Numbered from the stretch's first letter, positions 1 through 7,536 are shown. The stretch is 26,013 nt of DNA from Candidatus Parcubacteria bacterium (GCA_003694545.1 RFKD01000023.1:1-26013); one strand, 5' to 3'. The notes: generated from the sequence alone by a model not told the origin. A program made the numbers and translations.

Positions 1-96
1 GCTCGCGCGCCATGCGCGCGCAACCCAGCCAGGTATATCTTCCACACCAACAATCGCCTCCCAATCCTCCACCTCCCTGCTCTGGCGCGCCGCCAT
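1..96 (-). CDS. N-terminal end of an unidentified gene running off the window
   Basis: A reading frame opens with ATG at 94-96 on the minus strand and stays open for all 32 codons to the window edge. It begins MAARQSREVEDWEAIVG and is rich in Trp, Glu and Arg. The ATG lies 4 nt after the TAG of the upstream tRNA-binding-domain gene, spacing typical of a co-transcribed, coupled gene. Only the first 32 residues are visible and I recognise no family. It could be chance, as the stretch is short and GC-rich, but the tight downstream placement favours a real gene start. Confidence 0.4.
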   Translation of the reverse strand, partial: MAARQSREVEDWEAIVGVEDIPGWVARAWRAS

Positions 97-100
97 AGAG

Positions 101-463
101 CTAGTTTATTTTTGTGCCGGGCGGGATGTGCGGCGGAACTTCCAAGAGCGCGAAGGCTCCTGCTTCCTCGTTATGAGCGGCCAAAATCATCCCTTGGCTT
201 TCCAGCCCCCGAATGACCCGCGGCGCAAGGTTCGTTGCGAAAACACAGTGCCGGCCTTCCAACTGCGCAGGCTCAGGGAAATACGCGCGAATGCCTGAGA
301 TGATTTGCCGCGCACCATATGGTCCAAAATCAACTTCAAGCCGCAAGAGCTTATCAGCGTCAGGAACCTCTTGCGCGCGCATGATTCTTCCCACGCGAAA
401 TTCCATTTGTGCGAAGTGATCATAGGGGATTGTGTTTGGGGCGTCTGTTCGGGTATCTGCCAT
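101..463 (-). CDS. tRNA-binding domain protein (Trbp111 / MetG C-terminal type)
   Basis: The product is a free-standing 120-aa OB-fold tRNA-binding domain. The family pattern is visible in order: the start of the OB fold (FRVGRIMRAQEVPDADKLLRLEVDFG, residues about 22-47), then QIISGIRAYFPEP, the NLAPRVIRGLESQGM segment (about 79-93) and the hydrophobic LLEVPPHIPPGTKI ending. The domain occurs as the C-terminal appendix of methionyl-tRNA synthetase, as Trbp111 and as CsaA. It binds the outer corner of tRNA and usually dimerises. Length matches a stand-alone domain, with no synthetase part attached. The ATG is 7 nt after the ruvX stop, so the two are probably co-transcribed. Whether it serves a separate MetG or acts as a chaperone like CsaA cannot be told from sequence. 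Confidence 0.85.
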   Translation of the reverse strand: MADTRTDAPNTIPYDHFAQMEFRVGRIMRAQEVPDADKLLRLEVDFGPYGARQIISGIRAYFPEPAQLEGRHCVFATNLAPRVIRGLESQGMILAAHNEEAGAFALLEVPPHIPPGTKIN

Positions 464-470
464 AGCCAGC

Positions 471-887
471 TCATTCTATCACATCGTATTGCTCGAGTGT
501 TCCTCCCCGCTTGCGGGCAAGATACGCCTCAAGAATTACCGCCGCGGCAACTACATCCACCCCCTGCCGCTTCGGCGCAAGGCGCCGCGCCTGTTGAGTG
601 GAGAGCACCTCCGGCTCAAACACCACCCGCACACCGCACCGTCGCCTTACTTCTGCGGCAAACGCTCGCGCGCGCGGCGCAATCGGGTTGTCTTTCATGG
701 CAAATGACTGCGACTCCCCTACAACTACTTCCTCAACATCCTCCTCTCGGCAGAGGTAGCAAATTCGATCAAGAAGGCGTTCGTCGTTTGACCAGAGGGT
801 TTTAGGAAACGCAAAGGTGTTCGTATTGTCCGACAGAGCTACACCGACGCGCTTGGCGCCATAGTCTATCCCCATTATTTTCCCCAT
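471..887 (-). CDS. ruvX: Putative pre-16S rRNA nuclease / Holliday junction resolvase-like, YqgF family
   Basis: YqgF/RuvX is an RNase H-fold nuclease linked to 16S rRNA 5'-end maturation and earlier proposed as a Holliday junction resolvase. The N-terminal catalytic strand is clear (MGIDYGAKRVGVALSD, with the first Asp). The middle strand EEVVVGES and the C-terminal VDVVAAAVILEAYL (second Asp) also fit the family. The product is 138 aa from the ATG at 885-887, a normal length. An ATG at 873-875 is four codons later and equally possible. The open frame extends upstream to 914, but those nine residues lie before the conserved start of the fold and are probably not translated. The stop is 7 nt before the tRNA-binding-domain gene. 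Confidence 0.88.
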   Translation of the reverse strand: MGKIMGIDYGAKRVGVALSDNTNTFAFPKTLWSNDERLLDRICYLCREEDVEEVVVGESQSFAMKDNPIAPRARAFAAEVRRRCGVRVVFEPEVLSTQQARRLAPKRQGVDVVAAAVILEAYLARKRGGTLEQYDVIE

Positions 888-928
888 AGCGTCGCTTAAA
901 CGACAAACCTGCACCCTTTATGTGTCTT

Positions 929-1030
929 TTACAACTGCAGCGCGGCCGCAAAAAGAGGCATCCCCAGCACAATAGCCCCAACAATAAAGGACCCGACAAC
1001 CACGAGAACGGCCGTCACCACTTCCTTCAT
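929..1030 (-). CDS. Possible 33-aa single-membrane-segment peptide
   Basis: A short frame on the minus strand reads MKEVVTAVLVVVGSFIVGAI and continues hydrophobic through VLGMPLFAAALQL to TAA at 929-931. Nearly the whole peptide is one strong membrane segment, with two charged residues (Lys, Glu) near the N-terminus. An in-frame ATG at 1040-1042 would add MVRA, for 37 aa. It sits between ruvX and tRNA-Ser, 41 nt upstream of the ruvX start and in the same direction. No Shine-Dalgarno is seen, but leaderless or weakly signalled starts are common here. I cannot name a family. Small single-span peptides are plausible, but so is a chance frame. Confidence 0.35.
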   Translation of the reverse strand: MKEVVTAVLVVVGSFIVGAIVLGMPLFAAALQL

Positions 1031-1077
1031 AGCCCGTACCATACCATAATTTTGTCCCAGATATATCCCCTCGCGCC

Positions 1078-1086
1078 TGTGGATAA
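1078..1086 (-). promoter_or_regulatory. Perfect DnaA box upstream of tRNA-Ser
   Basis: TGTGGATAA on the plus strand is the exact complement of the DnaA box TTATCCACA. It lies 5 nt before the extended -10 (1091-1099) of the tRNA-Ser gene, in the normal -35/-10 spacer region. It is over 13 kb from the oriC boxes. A regulatory role for DnaA is inference. Confidence 0.45.
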
Positions 1087-1090
1087 AACC

Positions 1091-1099
1091 TGCTAGTAT
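1091..1099 (+). promoter_or_regulatory. Extended -10 promoter of tRNA-Ser
   Basis: TGCTAGTAT is a TGn-extended -10 (TAGTAT, four of six matches to TATAAT). It ends 9 nt before the mature tRNA 5' end. No convincing -35 is seen at the right spacing. The same nine bases precede the penicillin-binding protein gene at 10254. Confidence 0.5.
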
Positions 1100-1108
1100 A
1101 GGACACAA

Positions 1109-1197
1109 GGAGGGGTGGCTGAGAGGTCGAAGGCGCCCGCCTGGAGCGCGGGTAGGGGTTTTGTAGCCCCTCGAGGGTTCGAATCCCTCCCCCTCCG
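1109..1197 (+). tRNA. tRNA-Ser, anticodon GGA
   Basis: The acceptor stem GGAGGGG (1109-1115) pairs with CCCCTCC (1190-1196), followed by discriminator G at 1197. The anticodon arm is CCCGC-CTGGAGC-GCGGG, with GGA at 1143-1145 (reads UCU/UCC). A long variable arm (TAGGGGTTTTGTAGCCCCT region) and the T-loop GTTCGAATC identify a class II serine tRNA. CCA is not encoded: the discriminator is followed by CAG, so a CCA-adding enzyme is needed. Confidence 0.95.
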
Positions 1198-1393
1198 CAG
1201 TACAAGGAGCGCAACACGGAGTGTTGCGCGACTATGCAATGCGAGAGGGGGGATTCGAACTGAGGCCAGAGTGGGTCCACAAACCGAAGGTTTGGGGCTG
1301 TGCCGAAGGCGAGGTCGCGAGTTCTTAGCCGCAGCGAGCGCGAAGCGCGAAGCGAGGACTTAGAACTGGTGACCGAGTCCCTCCCCCTCCGCA
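1180..1393 (+). repeat. Direct repeat of the tRNA-Ser 3' end (194-bp spacing) with an inverted copy between
   Basis: Positions 1180-1199 (last part of tRNA-Ser, CGAATCCCTCCCCCTCCGCA) recur at 1374-1393 with a single change (CGAGT for CGAAT). Between them, 1243-1261 read GAGAGGGGGGATTCGAACT, whose complement resembles the T-loop and 3' acceptor end in inverted orientation. Duplicated tRNA 3' ends can be attachment-site scars or tRNA remnants. No integrase is visible nearby. Confidence 0.6.
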
Positions 1394-1518
1394 CAACCAA
1401 CGAAGCGGCGTGAGGTGTCTGCCAACTACGGCAGTGTGCAAGAGAATACAAATCTGAAAAGACCAATTTGCACTAAGTTCAATGAGTGATCTCTGCACAC
1501 CGCATGCTGCGCTAGTGT
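1198..1518. other. Structured intergenic region after tRNA-Ser
   Basis: No convincing gene is seen here. The stretch holds a perfect 9-bp hairpin directly after the tRNA (GCGCAACAC at 1209-1217 and GTGTTGCGC at 1221-1229, loop GGA) and a small hairpin at 1280-1294 (CAAACC-GAA-GGTTTG). A longer imperfect hairpin spans about 1321-1366, with GTTCT and AGAAC at its ends and tandem GCGCGAA units inside. It also holds copies of the tRNA 3' end. Long frames here are GC-driven and cross the tRNA, so I treat them as spurious. The first hairpin could help end tRNA transcription, though no T-run follows. Confidence 0.55.
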
Positions 1519-2070
1519 TTATTTCCTTTCCTGTGACGCGGCGTTCACTAGCTTGGGGAGGTCTCCCAATAATTTCCGCAACGGGGCAAAAATTTTGCGA
1601 AGCGCTTCGCGCAAGGGAAACCATTCGGCGCGGTCAACCTCGGGCCAAGAGGCGAGTTTGCCGCCCAGGGTGGTATGCACCAAGTTGCTGCGCAGGCGCG
1701 CGGGATTCAAGCGCGGCATTTCAGTCGCCCACACCATAACCCGCTTTCCGGTGGGATACACCGCTTCGCCTAGAAAATGGAGGTGGTTGGGGCGAGGCGG
1801 CGCAAAGCCTGTTTCTTCCGTGAATTCGCGCAAAGCCGCGGCAAGGGGTGCCTCCTCTTGTTCTACCCTTCCTTTAGGAATATTCCACACGCCTTCGTCT
1901 TTTTTGGCGAAAAACGGGCCGCCGGGATGAACGAGAAACACTTCCAGTTCGCCCTCCCGCTCGCGATACGGCAAAATACCCGCGCTCAACAACCCTTTTC
2001 CATACCACTTCCCCACCCCTTCTTCTAAGGGGCCAGCAGAAAGTGAATGGCTGCTTGAGTTACTACTCAT
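1519..2070 (-). CDS. NUDIX hydrolase
   Basis: The 183-aa product carries a complete Nudix box at residues 67-89, G-x5-E-x7-REFTEETGF, matching the consensus including the REUxEE metal-binding core. The strand before it (LSAGILPYRE and LEVFLVHPGG) is the usual Nudix beta sheet. These enzymes cleave nucleoside diphosphates linked to another moiety, such as oxidised NTPs, dinucleoside polyphosphates or NADH. The substrate cannot be told from sequence. The 20-residue N-terminal extension is Ser-rich and low in information. The start codon overlaps the stop of the holA-like gene by 4 nt, making it the last gene of the tsaE-polA-holA-nudix operon. A role in cleaning the nucleotide pool beside a polymerase is an inference from context. 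Confidence 0.9.
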   Translation of the reverse strand: MSSNSSSHSLSAGPLEEGVGKWYGKGLLSAGILPYREREGELEVFLVHPGGPFFAKKDEGVWNIPKGRVEQEEAPLAAALREFTEETGFAPPRPNHLHFLGEAVYPTGKRVMVWATEMPRLNPARLRSNLVHTTLGGKLASWPEVDRAEWFPLREALRKIFAPLRKLLGDLPKLVNAASQERK

Positions 2071-2780
2071 AAGGTTCCTGGATGCTCAAGAACGCACAGC
2101 TCCAAACCTTCGGAAAGCGGTGTGTCGCCTTGATGGGCGCTGTGGTAGAGCGCCAAGAGCGTTTCGTAACGCTCGCGCACTCCTTCCTCCCCCCAACGCG
2201 CAAGAGCCGCGCGCACGGCAGGCAAAGCGTGGTGCGGCACTTCGCGCTTCGCGCCACGCGCGTACGCCAATGCAGCGCGCAACTGCCAAAGCAGCGCGCC
2301 CGCGATTTGCTCAGGCGCCTCAGCGGCCGCGAGCGCTCGGCGCAGGGTTGCCCATGCTTGCGCGCGCTTCCCTTCACACCATAGCCGGCCAACAACAAAA
2401 GCGTACACCACCGGGCGCTCTGCTTCTTCCACAACCTCTACCACGCGCTCGGCGTGCTGATAGAGGAGCTCTTTAATCTTCTTTGGCGGCTCTGTCGCCC
2501 CCCACAACAAATACCAATTGACGTCTGCTGCCATTTGCGGAATGGCGGCTTCTAGGAGCGTGCGCCAGTTTTTGTTCTCCCACGCGCCGGCAATCCGAAT
2601 AAGGGAACGCTCATAAAAGAGGCCCCGCGCTCCCAAAAGGTCGTTGAGCGTTTCAGGGGGGTCTTCCGCCGCGTCGAGGGCGAGCACGGGGGCCTCTGGC
2701 GCCCGTGCTCGCGCCGCGCTCTCCAGTTTCCGAATCTGTCGCAAAACTTTTGTCCTATCCGAATAAAACGCGTAAATCAT
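2067..2780 (-). CDS. holA: DNA polymerase III delta subunit-like protein
   Basis: The 237-aa product resembles the delta subunit of the clamp loader, which opens the beta clamp (DnaN) for loading on DNA. Supporting segments are an N-terminal DPPETLNDLLGARGLFYERSLI stretch like the HolA start, the later PPKKIKELLYQ segment, and a C-terminal helical half. That half has the typical patterns AGALLWQLRAAL and LLALYHSAHQGDTPLSEGLEL. It is much shorter than classical delta (about 340 aa) and has no recognisable Walker motif, as expected for delta. It overlaps polA by 4 nt upstream and nudix by 4 nt downstream. The call rests mostly on the C-terminal pattern and the operon context. Confidence 0.65.
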   Translation of the reverse strand: MIYAFYSDRTKVLRQIRKLESAARARAPEAPVLALDAAEDPPETLNDLLGARGLFYERSLIRIAGAWENKNWRTLLEAAIPQMAADVNWYLLWGATEPPKKIKELLYQHAERVVEVVEEAERPVVYAFVVGRLWCEGKRAQAWATLRRALAAAEAPEQIAGALLWQLRAALAYARGAKREVPHHALPAVRAALARWGEEGVRERYETLLALYHSAHQGDTPLSEGLELCVLEHPGTL

Positions 2781-5281
2781 ACTTCCTGCCCTTCAACCAC
2801 AAACGGAATCATCTCCCCAAACGTGTCCCCCATCTTCACATCAACCCGCAACGGCACCCCCGCGCGCGCCTTTTCAGGCAACGCTTCGCGCATGCAGCGC
2901 GCGACCTCCCGCGCAACCAACGCCGCCCTTTCTTTCTTCACCTCATACACCAACTCGTCGTGCACCTGCAAAATGAGAAAGGCTTCCCCAACAAAACGTG
3001 GCAACACTTCTTCGTGCGCGCGGCGCATCGCGATTTTGATAATGTCGGCTTGCGAACCTTGAATAGGAGCGTTGATTGCCATACGCTCCGCTTGGGCAAC
3101 CACATATGGCAACGGCGAGCGCAAACCGGGAAACCAGCGCTTTCTCCCAAAGATGGTTTTGGTGTAGCCGTGCTGGCGCGCAAAGCGCTTTGTCTCTTGC
3201 ACATAACGCGCGATGCCGGGAAAGGTCGCAAAATACGCCTCGTGGAACGCTGCCGCCTCTGACCGGCTCATCGCGCCTGCCACCGCGAGCGCCGTAACGC
3301 CCATCCCGTAGAGGATGCCAAAATTGATTGCCTTTGCCCTGCGGCGCATTTCGGGGGTGACTTCTTCCGAGGCGACGCGAAACACTTCCGCGGCAACCCG
3401 TCGGTGGATGTCCTCTCCTCGCGCGAACGCTTCTATCAACTTTTCCTCTTGCGCCAAAATGGCGGCAATGCGCAGTTCTATTTGTGAGTAGTCCAAGGCG
3501 ACTAACACAAAACCTTCCGCGGGACGGATTGCCCGCCGAATCACCATCCCCTCCGGTGTGGCGGGAAGGTTTTGCACATTGGGATTTTGGCTGGCAAGGC
3601 GCCCTGTGGCCGTGCCCATTTGTAGGAAGGTGGGGTGGATCCTGCCGTCGGCGCTGCGCATTTCTTGCAATGGCTCCAGATAGGTACTGACGAGTTTCGT
3701 CAGCTCACGATAACGCAGAATGTGCTGAATGATGGGGTGTTCGTCGGCATACTGCAGGAGGGCACTTTCGCGCGTGGAAAGTTTTCCGGTGGCGGTTTTC
3801 TTTTTGCGCGCGGCCGCCCCAATGCCGAGTTTTTCAAACAACACTTCCCCTAATTGCTGGGTGGAGCGGACATTAAATTCCATCCCCGCAAACTCGTGAA
3901 TGCGGGCTTCCTCCCGCGCCGCTTCTTGTTGCAGTTCCTTGCTTGCTTGCGCGAGGAGTTGCGCATCTACCGGGATTCCCCGCACTTCCATTGCCCGCAA
4001 AACAGGGATAAGGGGAATTTCAATGTCGCGATACACCCGTTCAAGCTCTTCTTCGGCAAGGCGATCTTCTAGCGCGGCAAGGGCCTTGCGGGAGTCGGGC
4101 GTTTGCGTGAAGGCGACCACATCTTCCCACGAAGGGTTGGTGTGATCCGGCTGAAGAAGCCACAACGCGAGACGGGCGCGATATCGGCGGTCTGTTTCGG
4201 TGGCGTCCACGCAGGAATTTGTCGCGTTTGGATCGTTTGTTGAATCTTCGTGCTGACGGGTGTTTCCGCGCTCGCTTCCTTGCGCAGCGTCCGATCCATA
4301 GACACTGGAGAGCGCCTCGCGAAGCCGCGCGGCTGGTGTGCGAAAAGCCCAGCGGCGCATTAACGATTCCACCTTTTGCTCATCAACACGGCTGGGAAAA
4401 CGGCTTTGTTCTTCAGAAAACCGCACCGGCGCGTCAGTGCGCGCAATCGCGAGCTCCCGCGAAAAGCGGGCGTCTTCTGTGTGCTCAACAATAAGCCGAA
4501 CCATCCGTTCAGACACGCCTGCGCGCTTTGCAACGGCAGCCGCTCCTTCGCGCCGCGCGGCGCGTAACACAGCGTCGATGGTTCGGTACGCGCCAATAAG
4601 CGCCTTGGCGCTTTTGTCTCCCACACCCGGCACGCCGGGGATATTGTCGGAAGGATCCCCCGCAAGTCCTTTGTATTCTGGGAGCGAGCGGGGCGCAAAG
4701 CCGTAGCGCTCGCGGACGGCCGCTTCGTCAAACCACGCGGTGTCTCGAACACCTTTGCGCATTGTGTACACCCGAACCTTCGCACCCGCCACAAGCTGAA
4801 GCGTATCGAGATCGCCCGAGACAACGACGATGTGTGCCTGCGGAAGCGCCTCGCGTAGCTGCGCGACAAGGGTGGCAATGATGTCGTCCGCCTCAAAGCC
4901 GGGCACAGCAAGCACAGGGATGCCGAGTGCCGTAAGGAGCTCTTTGGACGCCTCAATTTGCCGCGCAAGTGCCTCGTCCATTTCCTTACGTCCCGCCTTA
5001 TACTCCGCGTACGCGTGGTGGCGATGCGTCCCGCCGGGCAAATCATACGCGGCAACCATGTGCGTCGGGCGCACATCCTTCACGAGAGCGCTGAGCATAC
5101 TCACTAAGCCAAAAAGCGCCCCCGTCGGCTCGCCGTTTGGCGCGGTAAATTGCGGCAAAGCGTGGAAAGCGCGGTGAATGATCGCGTGAATATCTAAAAG
5201 AGCAATGGTGGGGCTCTTCCCGACGTCGCGGTGCGCGCGTGAAGTCGCGGAAGCGGTGGGTGTTGCGCGCTTTTGCGTCAT
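2777..5281 (-). CDS. polA: DNA polymerase I (5'-exonuclease plus polymerase, no proofreading)
   Basis: This is an 834-aa family A polymerase for Okazaki-fragment maturation and repair. The N-terminal FEN-like 5'-3' exonuclease (about 25-290) shows LLDIHAIIHRAFHAL, GFEADDIIATL, VSGDLDTLQL and the helix-hairpin-helix region DNIPGVPGVGDKSAKAL. The polymerase domain fills the C-terminal half: motif A LVALDYSQIELR (Asp 597), motif B RRRAKAINFGILYG (646-659, Phe as in Taq and E. coli) and motif C HDE (774-776). Between them is a low-complexity linker (about 325-365, rich in Ser, Asn, Asp and Thr) and only a short remnant of the 3'-5' exonuclease domain without its DxE site. Proofreading is therefore absent, as in Taq (832 aa). 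Start and stop overlap tsaE and holA by 4 nt each. Confidence 0.97.
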   Translation of the reverse strand: MTQKRATPTASATSRAHRDVGKSPTIALLDIHAIIHRAFHALPQFTAPNGEPTGALFGLVSMLSALVKDVRPTHMVAAYDLPGGTHRHHAYAEYKAGRKEMDEALARQIEASKELLTALGIPVLAVPGFEADDIIATLVAQLREALPQAHIVVVSGDLDTLQLVAGAKVRVYTMRKGVRDTAWFDEAAVRERYGFAPRSLPEYKGLAGDPSDNIPGVPGVGDKSAKALIGAYRTIDAVLRAARREGAAAVAKRAGVSERMVRLIVEHTEDARFSRELAIARTDAPVRFSEEQSRFPSRVDEQKVESLMRRWAFRTPAARLREALSSVYGSDAAQGSERGNTRQHEDSTNDPNATNSCVDATETDRRYRARLALWLLQPDHTNPSWEDVVAFTQTPDSRKALAALEDRLAEEELERVYRDIEIPLIPVLRAMEVRGIPVDAQLLAQASKELQQEAAREEARIHEFAGMEFNVRSTQQLGEVLFEKLGIGAAARKKKTATGKLSTRESALLQYADEHPIIQHILRYRELTKLVSTYLEPLQEMRSADGRIHPTFLQMGTATGRLASQNPNVQNLPATPEGMVIRRAIRPAEGFVLVALDYSQIELRIAAILAQEEKLIEAFARGEDIHRRVAAEVFRVASEEVTPEMRRRAKAINFGILYGMGVTALAVAGAMSRSEAAAFHEAYFATFPGIARYVQETKRFARQHGYTKTIFGRKRWFPGLRSPLPYVVAQAERMAINAPIQGSQADIIKIAMRRAHEEVLPRFVGEAFLILQVHDELVYEVKKERAALVAREVARCMREALPEKARAGVPLRVDVKMGDTFGEMIPFVVEGQEV

Positions 5282-5778
5282 ATAGCATCGGTTGGCAATA
5301 AATGGGGAGGAATACTGTCATACACGCTCAGCGACCGGCGCGCCGCTTCCTCTCCTTCTTCCGAAAAAACAAGCCACACAAAAGGCCGCGGCGCCGCGCG
5401 CCACACAAAAAGAGCGCGCTCAGGCCACTCAACAAACGAGTATCCTTGGGAAGGAACACTGCTCCAAAACGGCAGTTTCGCCACTTCCCCTTCGCTGAGG
5501 CGATACCAATCCCAATGCGAGACCTCGCACCAAGAGGGATGTGCAACGGGATAGCGCCGCTCCAACACAAAGGTTGGACTTTGCACCGCGCTGCTCTCAC
5601 CTCCCAGCGCCGCAACTGCTCCCCGCACAAAACTGGTTTTACCCGCTCCCAACGGCCCCGAAAGCGCAAACACGGAAACGGCTGGAAACGCCTCAAGAAG
5701 CTCGCCCGCGACTTCCCTCCATGCTGTTTCCTCAATGCCGCCCCTTTGCAAAAGAGGCTTCCCCAACGCGGTGCTCAT
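5278..5778 (-). CDS. tsaE: tRNA threonylcarbamoyladenosine biosynthesis ATPase TsaE
   Basis: The 166-aa P-loop ATPase acts with TsaB and TsaD in making t6A at position 37 of ANN-decoding tRNAs. The Walker A motif is GPLGAGKT (41-48). Further family marks are SPTFVLERRY (after the switch) and the HWDWYRL segment, which matches the usual HxDxYRL. FVEWPERA is the common late motif. The length is normal for TsaE. It is the first gene of the operon with polA, holA and nudix, overlapping polA by 4 nt. Its promoter appears to share a -10 with pilB, and the ATG lies only 6 nt downstream of that element, suggesting a leaderless message. Confidence 0.95.
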   Translation of the reverse strand: MSTALGKPLLQRGGIEETAWREVAGELLEAFPAVSVFALSGPLGAGKTSFVRGAVAALGGESSAVQSPTFVLERRYPVAHPSWCEVSHWDWYRLSEGEVAKLPFWSSVPSQGYSFVEWPERALFVWRAAPRPFVWLVFSEEGEEAARRSLSVYDSIPPHLLPTDAI

Positions 5779-5784
5779 ACTCGT

Positions 5785-5794
5785 ATGCTACCAT
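5785..5794. promoter_or_regulatory. Two-way extended -10 between tsaE and pilB
   Basis: Ten bases, ATGCTACCAT, give an extended -10 on both strands: TGCTACCAT on plus (5786-5794) and TGGTAGCAT on minus (5793-5785). The pilB ATG follows 7 nt later (5802) and the tsaE ATG 6 nt later (5778). A start point about 7 nt past a -10 would fall at or next to each ATG, so both mRNAs are probably leaderless. The whole gap between the two genes is only 23 bp. Confidence 0.5.
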
Positions 5795-5801
5795 ACACGC
5801 G

Positions 5802-7514
5802 ATGCCGCAATTTGATGATAGGGACCAAGAGAAAAAACTTGAAACCCTGCGAAAACAAGAAGAGGAAGACCTCGCGCGCATCCTTTCGCAAAAGTATGGC
5901 GTGGGTTATGTGGACCTCACCCGTATTCCTATCGACACAGACGCCCTGCGCCTTATTCCAGAAACAACCGCGCGCGAAGCGGAACTTGTACCCTTCAAGG
6001 CAGTGCGTAAAAAGATCTGGCTCGCGGCGAAATCGCCCGCTGCCCCCAAAACTCGCGAAGTGATTGATTCTCTTGAGCGTCGAGGCCTGCAGGTAATGCT
6101 GTTTATGGCTTCCCGAAACAGTCTGGAGCATGCGTGGGAACGCTATAAAGACCTCACTTTTGCGGTTGAGACAAGCGCGGGGGTGATTGACATTTCTCAG
6201 GAAGAAATTCAACGGGTCATCACCAATATTCGCACCATTGAAGATGTCACGGCCCTGATGCAGGAAACAGCCGGCACGAAGCAGGCATACAAAGTGTCGC
6301 GCCTTTTGGAGGTTGTGCTTGGTGGAGCACTCGCGTTGCGCGCTTCTGATGTGCACATTGAGCCGGAAGAAGAAGCGGTTCGGCTGCGCTTTCGGCTTGA
6401 CGGCGTGCTTACCCCTATTACCACAATGAGCCATGAAACCGCCCGATTGTTGGTCCCCCGCCTCAAACTGCTCTCAGGAATGAAATTGAACGTGACCAAC
6501 GCTGCGCAAGACGGCAGGTTCACCATCCGCGTGGAAGACAAAGAAATTGAAGTTCGCGCTTCGGCAATTCCCGGTAATTATGGCGAATCGCTCGTAATGC
6601 GCATTTTGGATCCAACTTCTCTGCGGATTCCCTTAGAGCGGCTAGGGATGCACCCTGTGTTGCTTGAGCGGATGGAGGCGGAAATTTTGCGCCCTAACGG
6701 GATGATTCTCAACACAGGGCCAACAGGATCGGGAAAAACCACCACCCTTTACGCTATTCTCTCGCGCATCAAGCGCCCCGAAATTAAAATCATTACCATT
6801 GAAGACCCGATTGAATACCACCTCGAAGGCATCGTACAAACGCAAGTTCAGCGCGGAAAGTACACCTTCGCGCAAGCTCTGCGCGCCGCGCTTCGGCAAG
6901 ATCCCGATGTGATTATGGTCGGCGAAATTCGCGACCCGGAAGTCGCAGACACCGCGGTGCAAGCCGCACTCACGGGGCACCTCGTCCTTTCCACTTTACA
7001 CACCAACACAGCCGCCGGCGCCATTCCTCGCTTGATCGGCCTTAATGTGAACCCGCAGGTTATCGGCTCAGCGGTAAATGTTGTGATGGCGCAGCGCCTC
7101 GTGCGGGTTTTGCGCCCCGAGTGCCGTGTTGAAGTGCCCCTTAGCGGCGTCTTGAAAGATTTCATTCAGCGGGTCATTGATTCTCTTCCTCCCAATCCCG
7201 CCTACCAACCCAAGCAAACGGAGGTACATTACATTCCCAAGCCCGGCGGCGAGTGTCTCACGGGGTATAAGGGGCGTGTTGCCGTGTTTGAGACGGTGTT
7301 TATGGATGAAAAAATTGAAACACTCGCCGCAAAAGGCGCCGGGGAGCGCGACATTCAAGCCGCGGCGCGCGAGCAGGGGTTTCTTGATATGGTACAAGAC
7401 GGCGTGTTGAAGGTTCTCAACGGAACCACATCGTTTGAAGAGTTGGTGCGCGTTGTGGAGGTGGATCCCGCGGTGGCCGCTGCGCTGTCCGAACACCACA
7501 GCTTGGCCGCTTAA
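5802..7514 (+). CDS. pilB: Type IV pilus / type II secretion assembly ATPase (PilB/GspE)
   Basis: This hexameric traffic ATPase drives pilus extension. I place the start at the ATG at 5802 (570 aa, MPQFDDRDQEKKLE). The open frame continues upstream, but that part lies antisense over tsaE and is low-quality sequence. Visible parts are an N-terminal GspE_N/MshEN-like domain (about 25-110, YGVGYVDLTRIPIDTDALRLIPE), Walker A GPTGSGKT (306-313), Asp box ITIEDPIEYH (331-340), Walker B DPDVIMVGEIRD (367-378) and His box TGHLVLSTLHTN (391-402). The C-terminal GYKGRVAVFE motif is present. The tetracysteine zinc motif usual before it is reduced to two cysteines (RPECR and GGECL). No other pilus genes are in the window. 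The stop lies inside a 14-nt palindrome at 7506-7519. Confidence 0.95.
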   Translation: MPQFDDRDQEKKLETLRKQEEEDLARILSQKYGVGYVDLTRIPIDTDALRLIPETTAREAELVPFKAVRKKIWLAAKSPAAPKTREVIDSLERRGLQVMLFMASRNSLEHAWERYKDLTFAVETSAGVIDISQEEIQRVITNIRTIEDVTALMQETAGTKQAYKVSRLLEVVLGGALALRASDVHIEPEEEAVRLRFRLDGVLTPITTMSHETARLLVPRLKLLSGMKLNVTNAAQDGRFTIRVEDKEIEVRASAIPGNYGESLVMRILDPTSLRIPLERLGMHPVLLERMEAEILRPNGMILNTGPTGSGKTTTLYAILSRIKRPEIKIITIEDPIEYHLEGIVQTQVQRGKYTFAQALRAALRQDPDVIMVGEIRDPEVADTAVQAALTGHLVLSTLHTNTAAGAIPRLIGLNVNPQVIGSAVNVVMAQRLVRVLRPECRVEVPLSGVLKDFIQRVIDSLPPNPAYQPKQTEVHYIPKPGGECLTGYKGRVAVFETVFMDEKIETLAAKGAGERDIQAAAREQGFLDMVQDGVLKVLNGTTSFEELVRVVEVDPAVAAALSEHHSLAA

Positions 7515-7536
7515 GCGGCGCCCCAAAGCACACTGT

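Noticed and set aside
918..1466. 182-aa minus-strand frame (contains GGGGIRTLEGL) and overlapping plus frames around the tRNA
   Set aside because: They run across the tRNA-Ser gene and its repeats; this is a known kind of spurious tRNA-derived frame.
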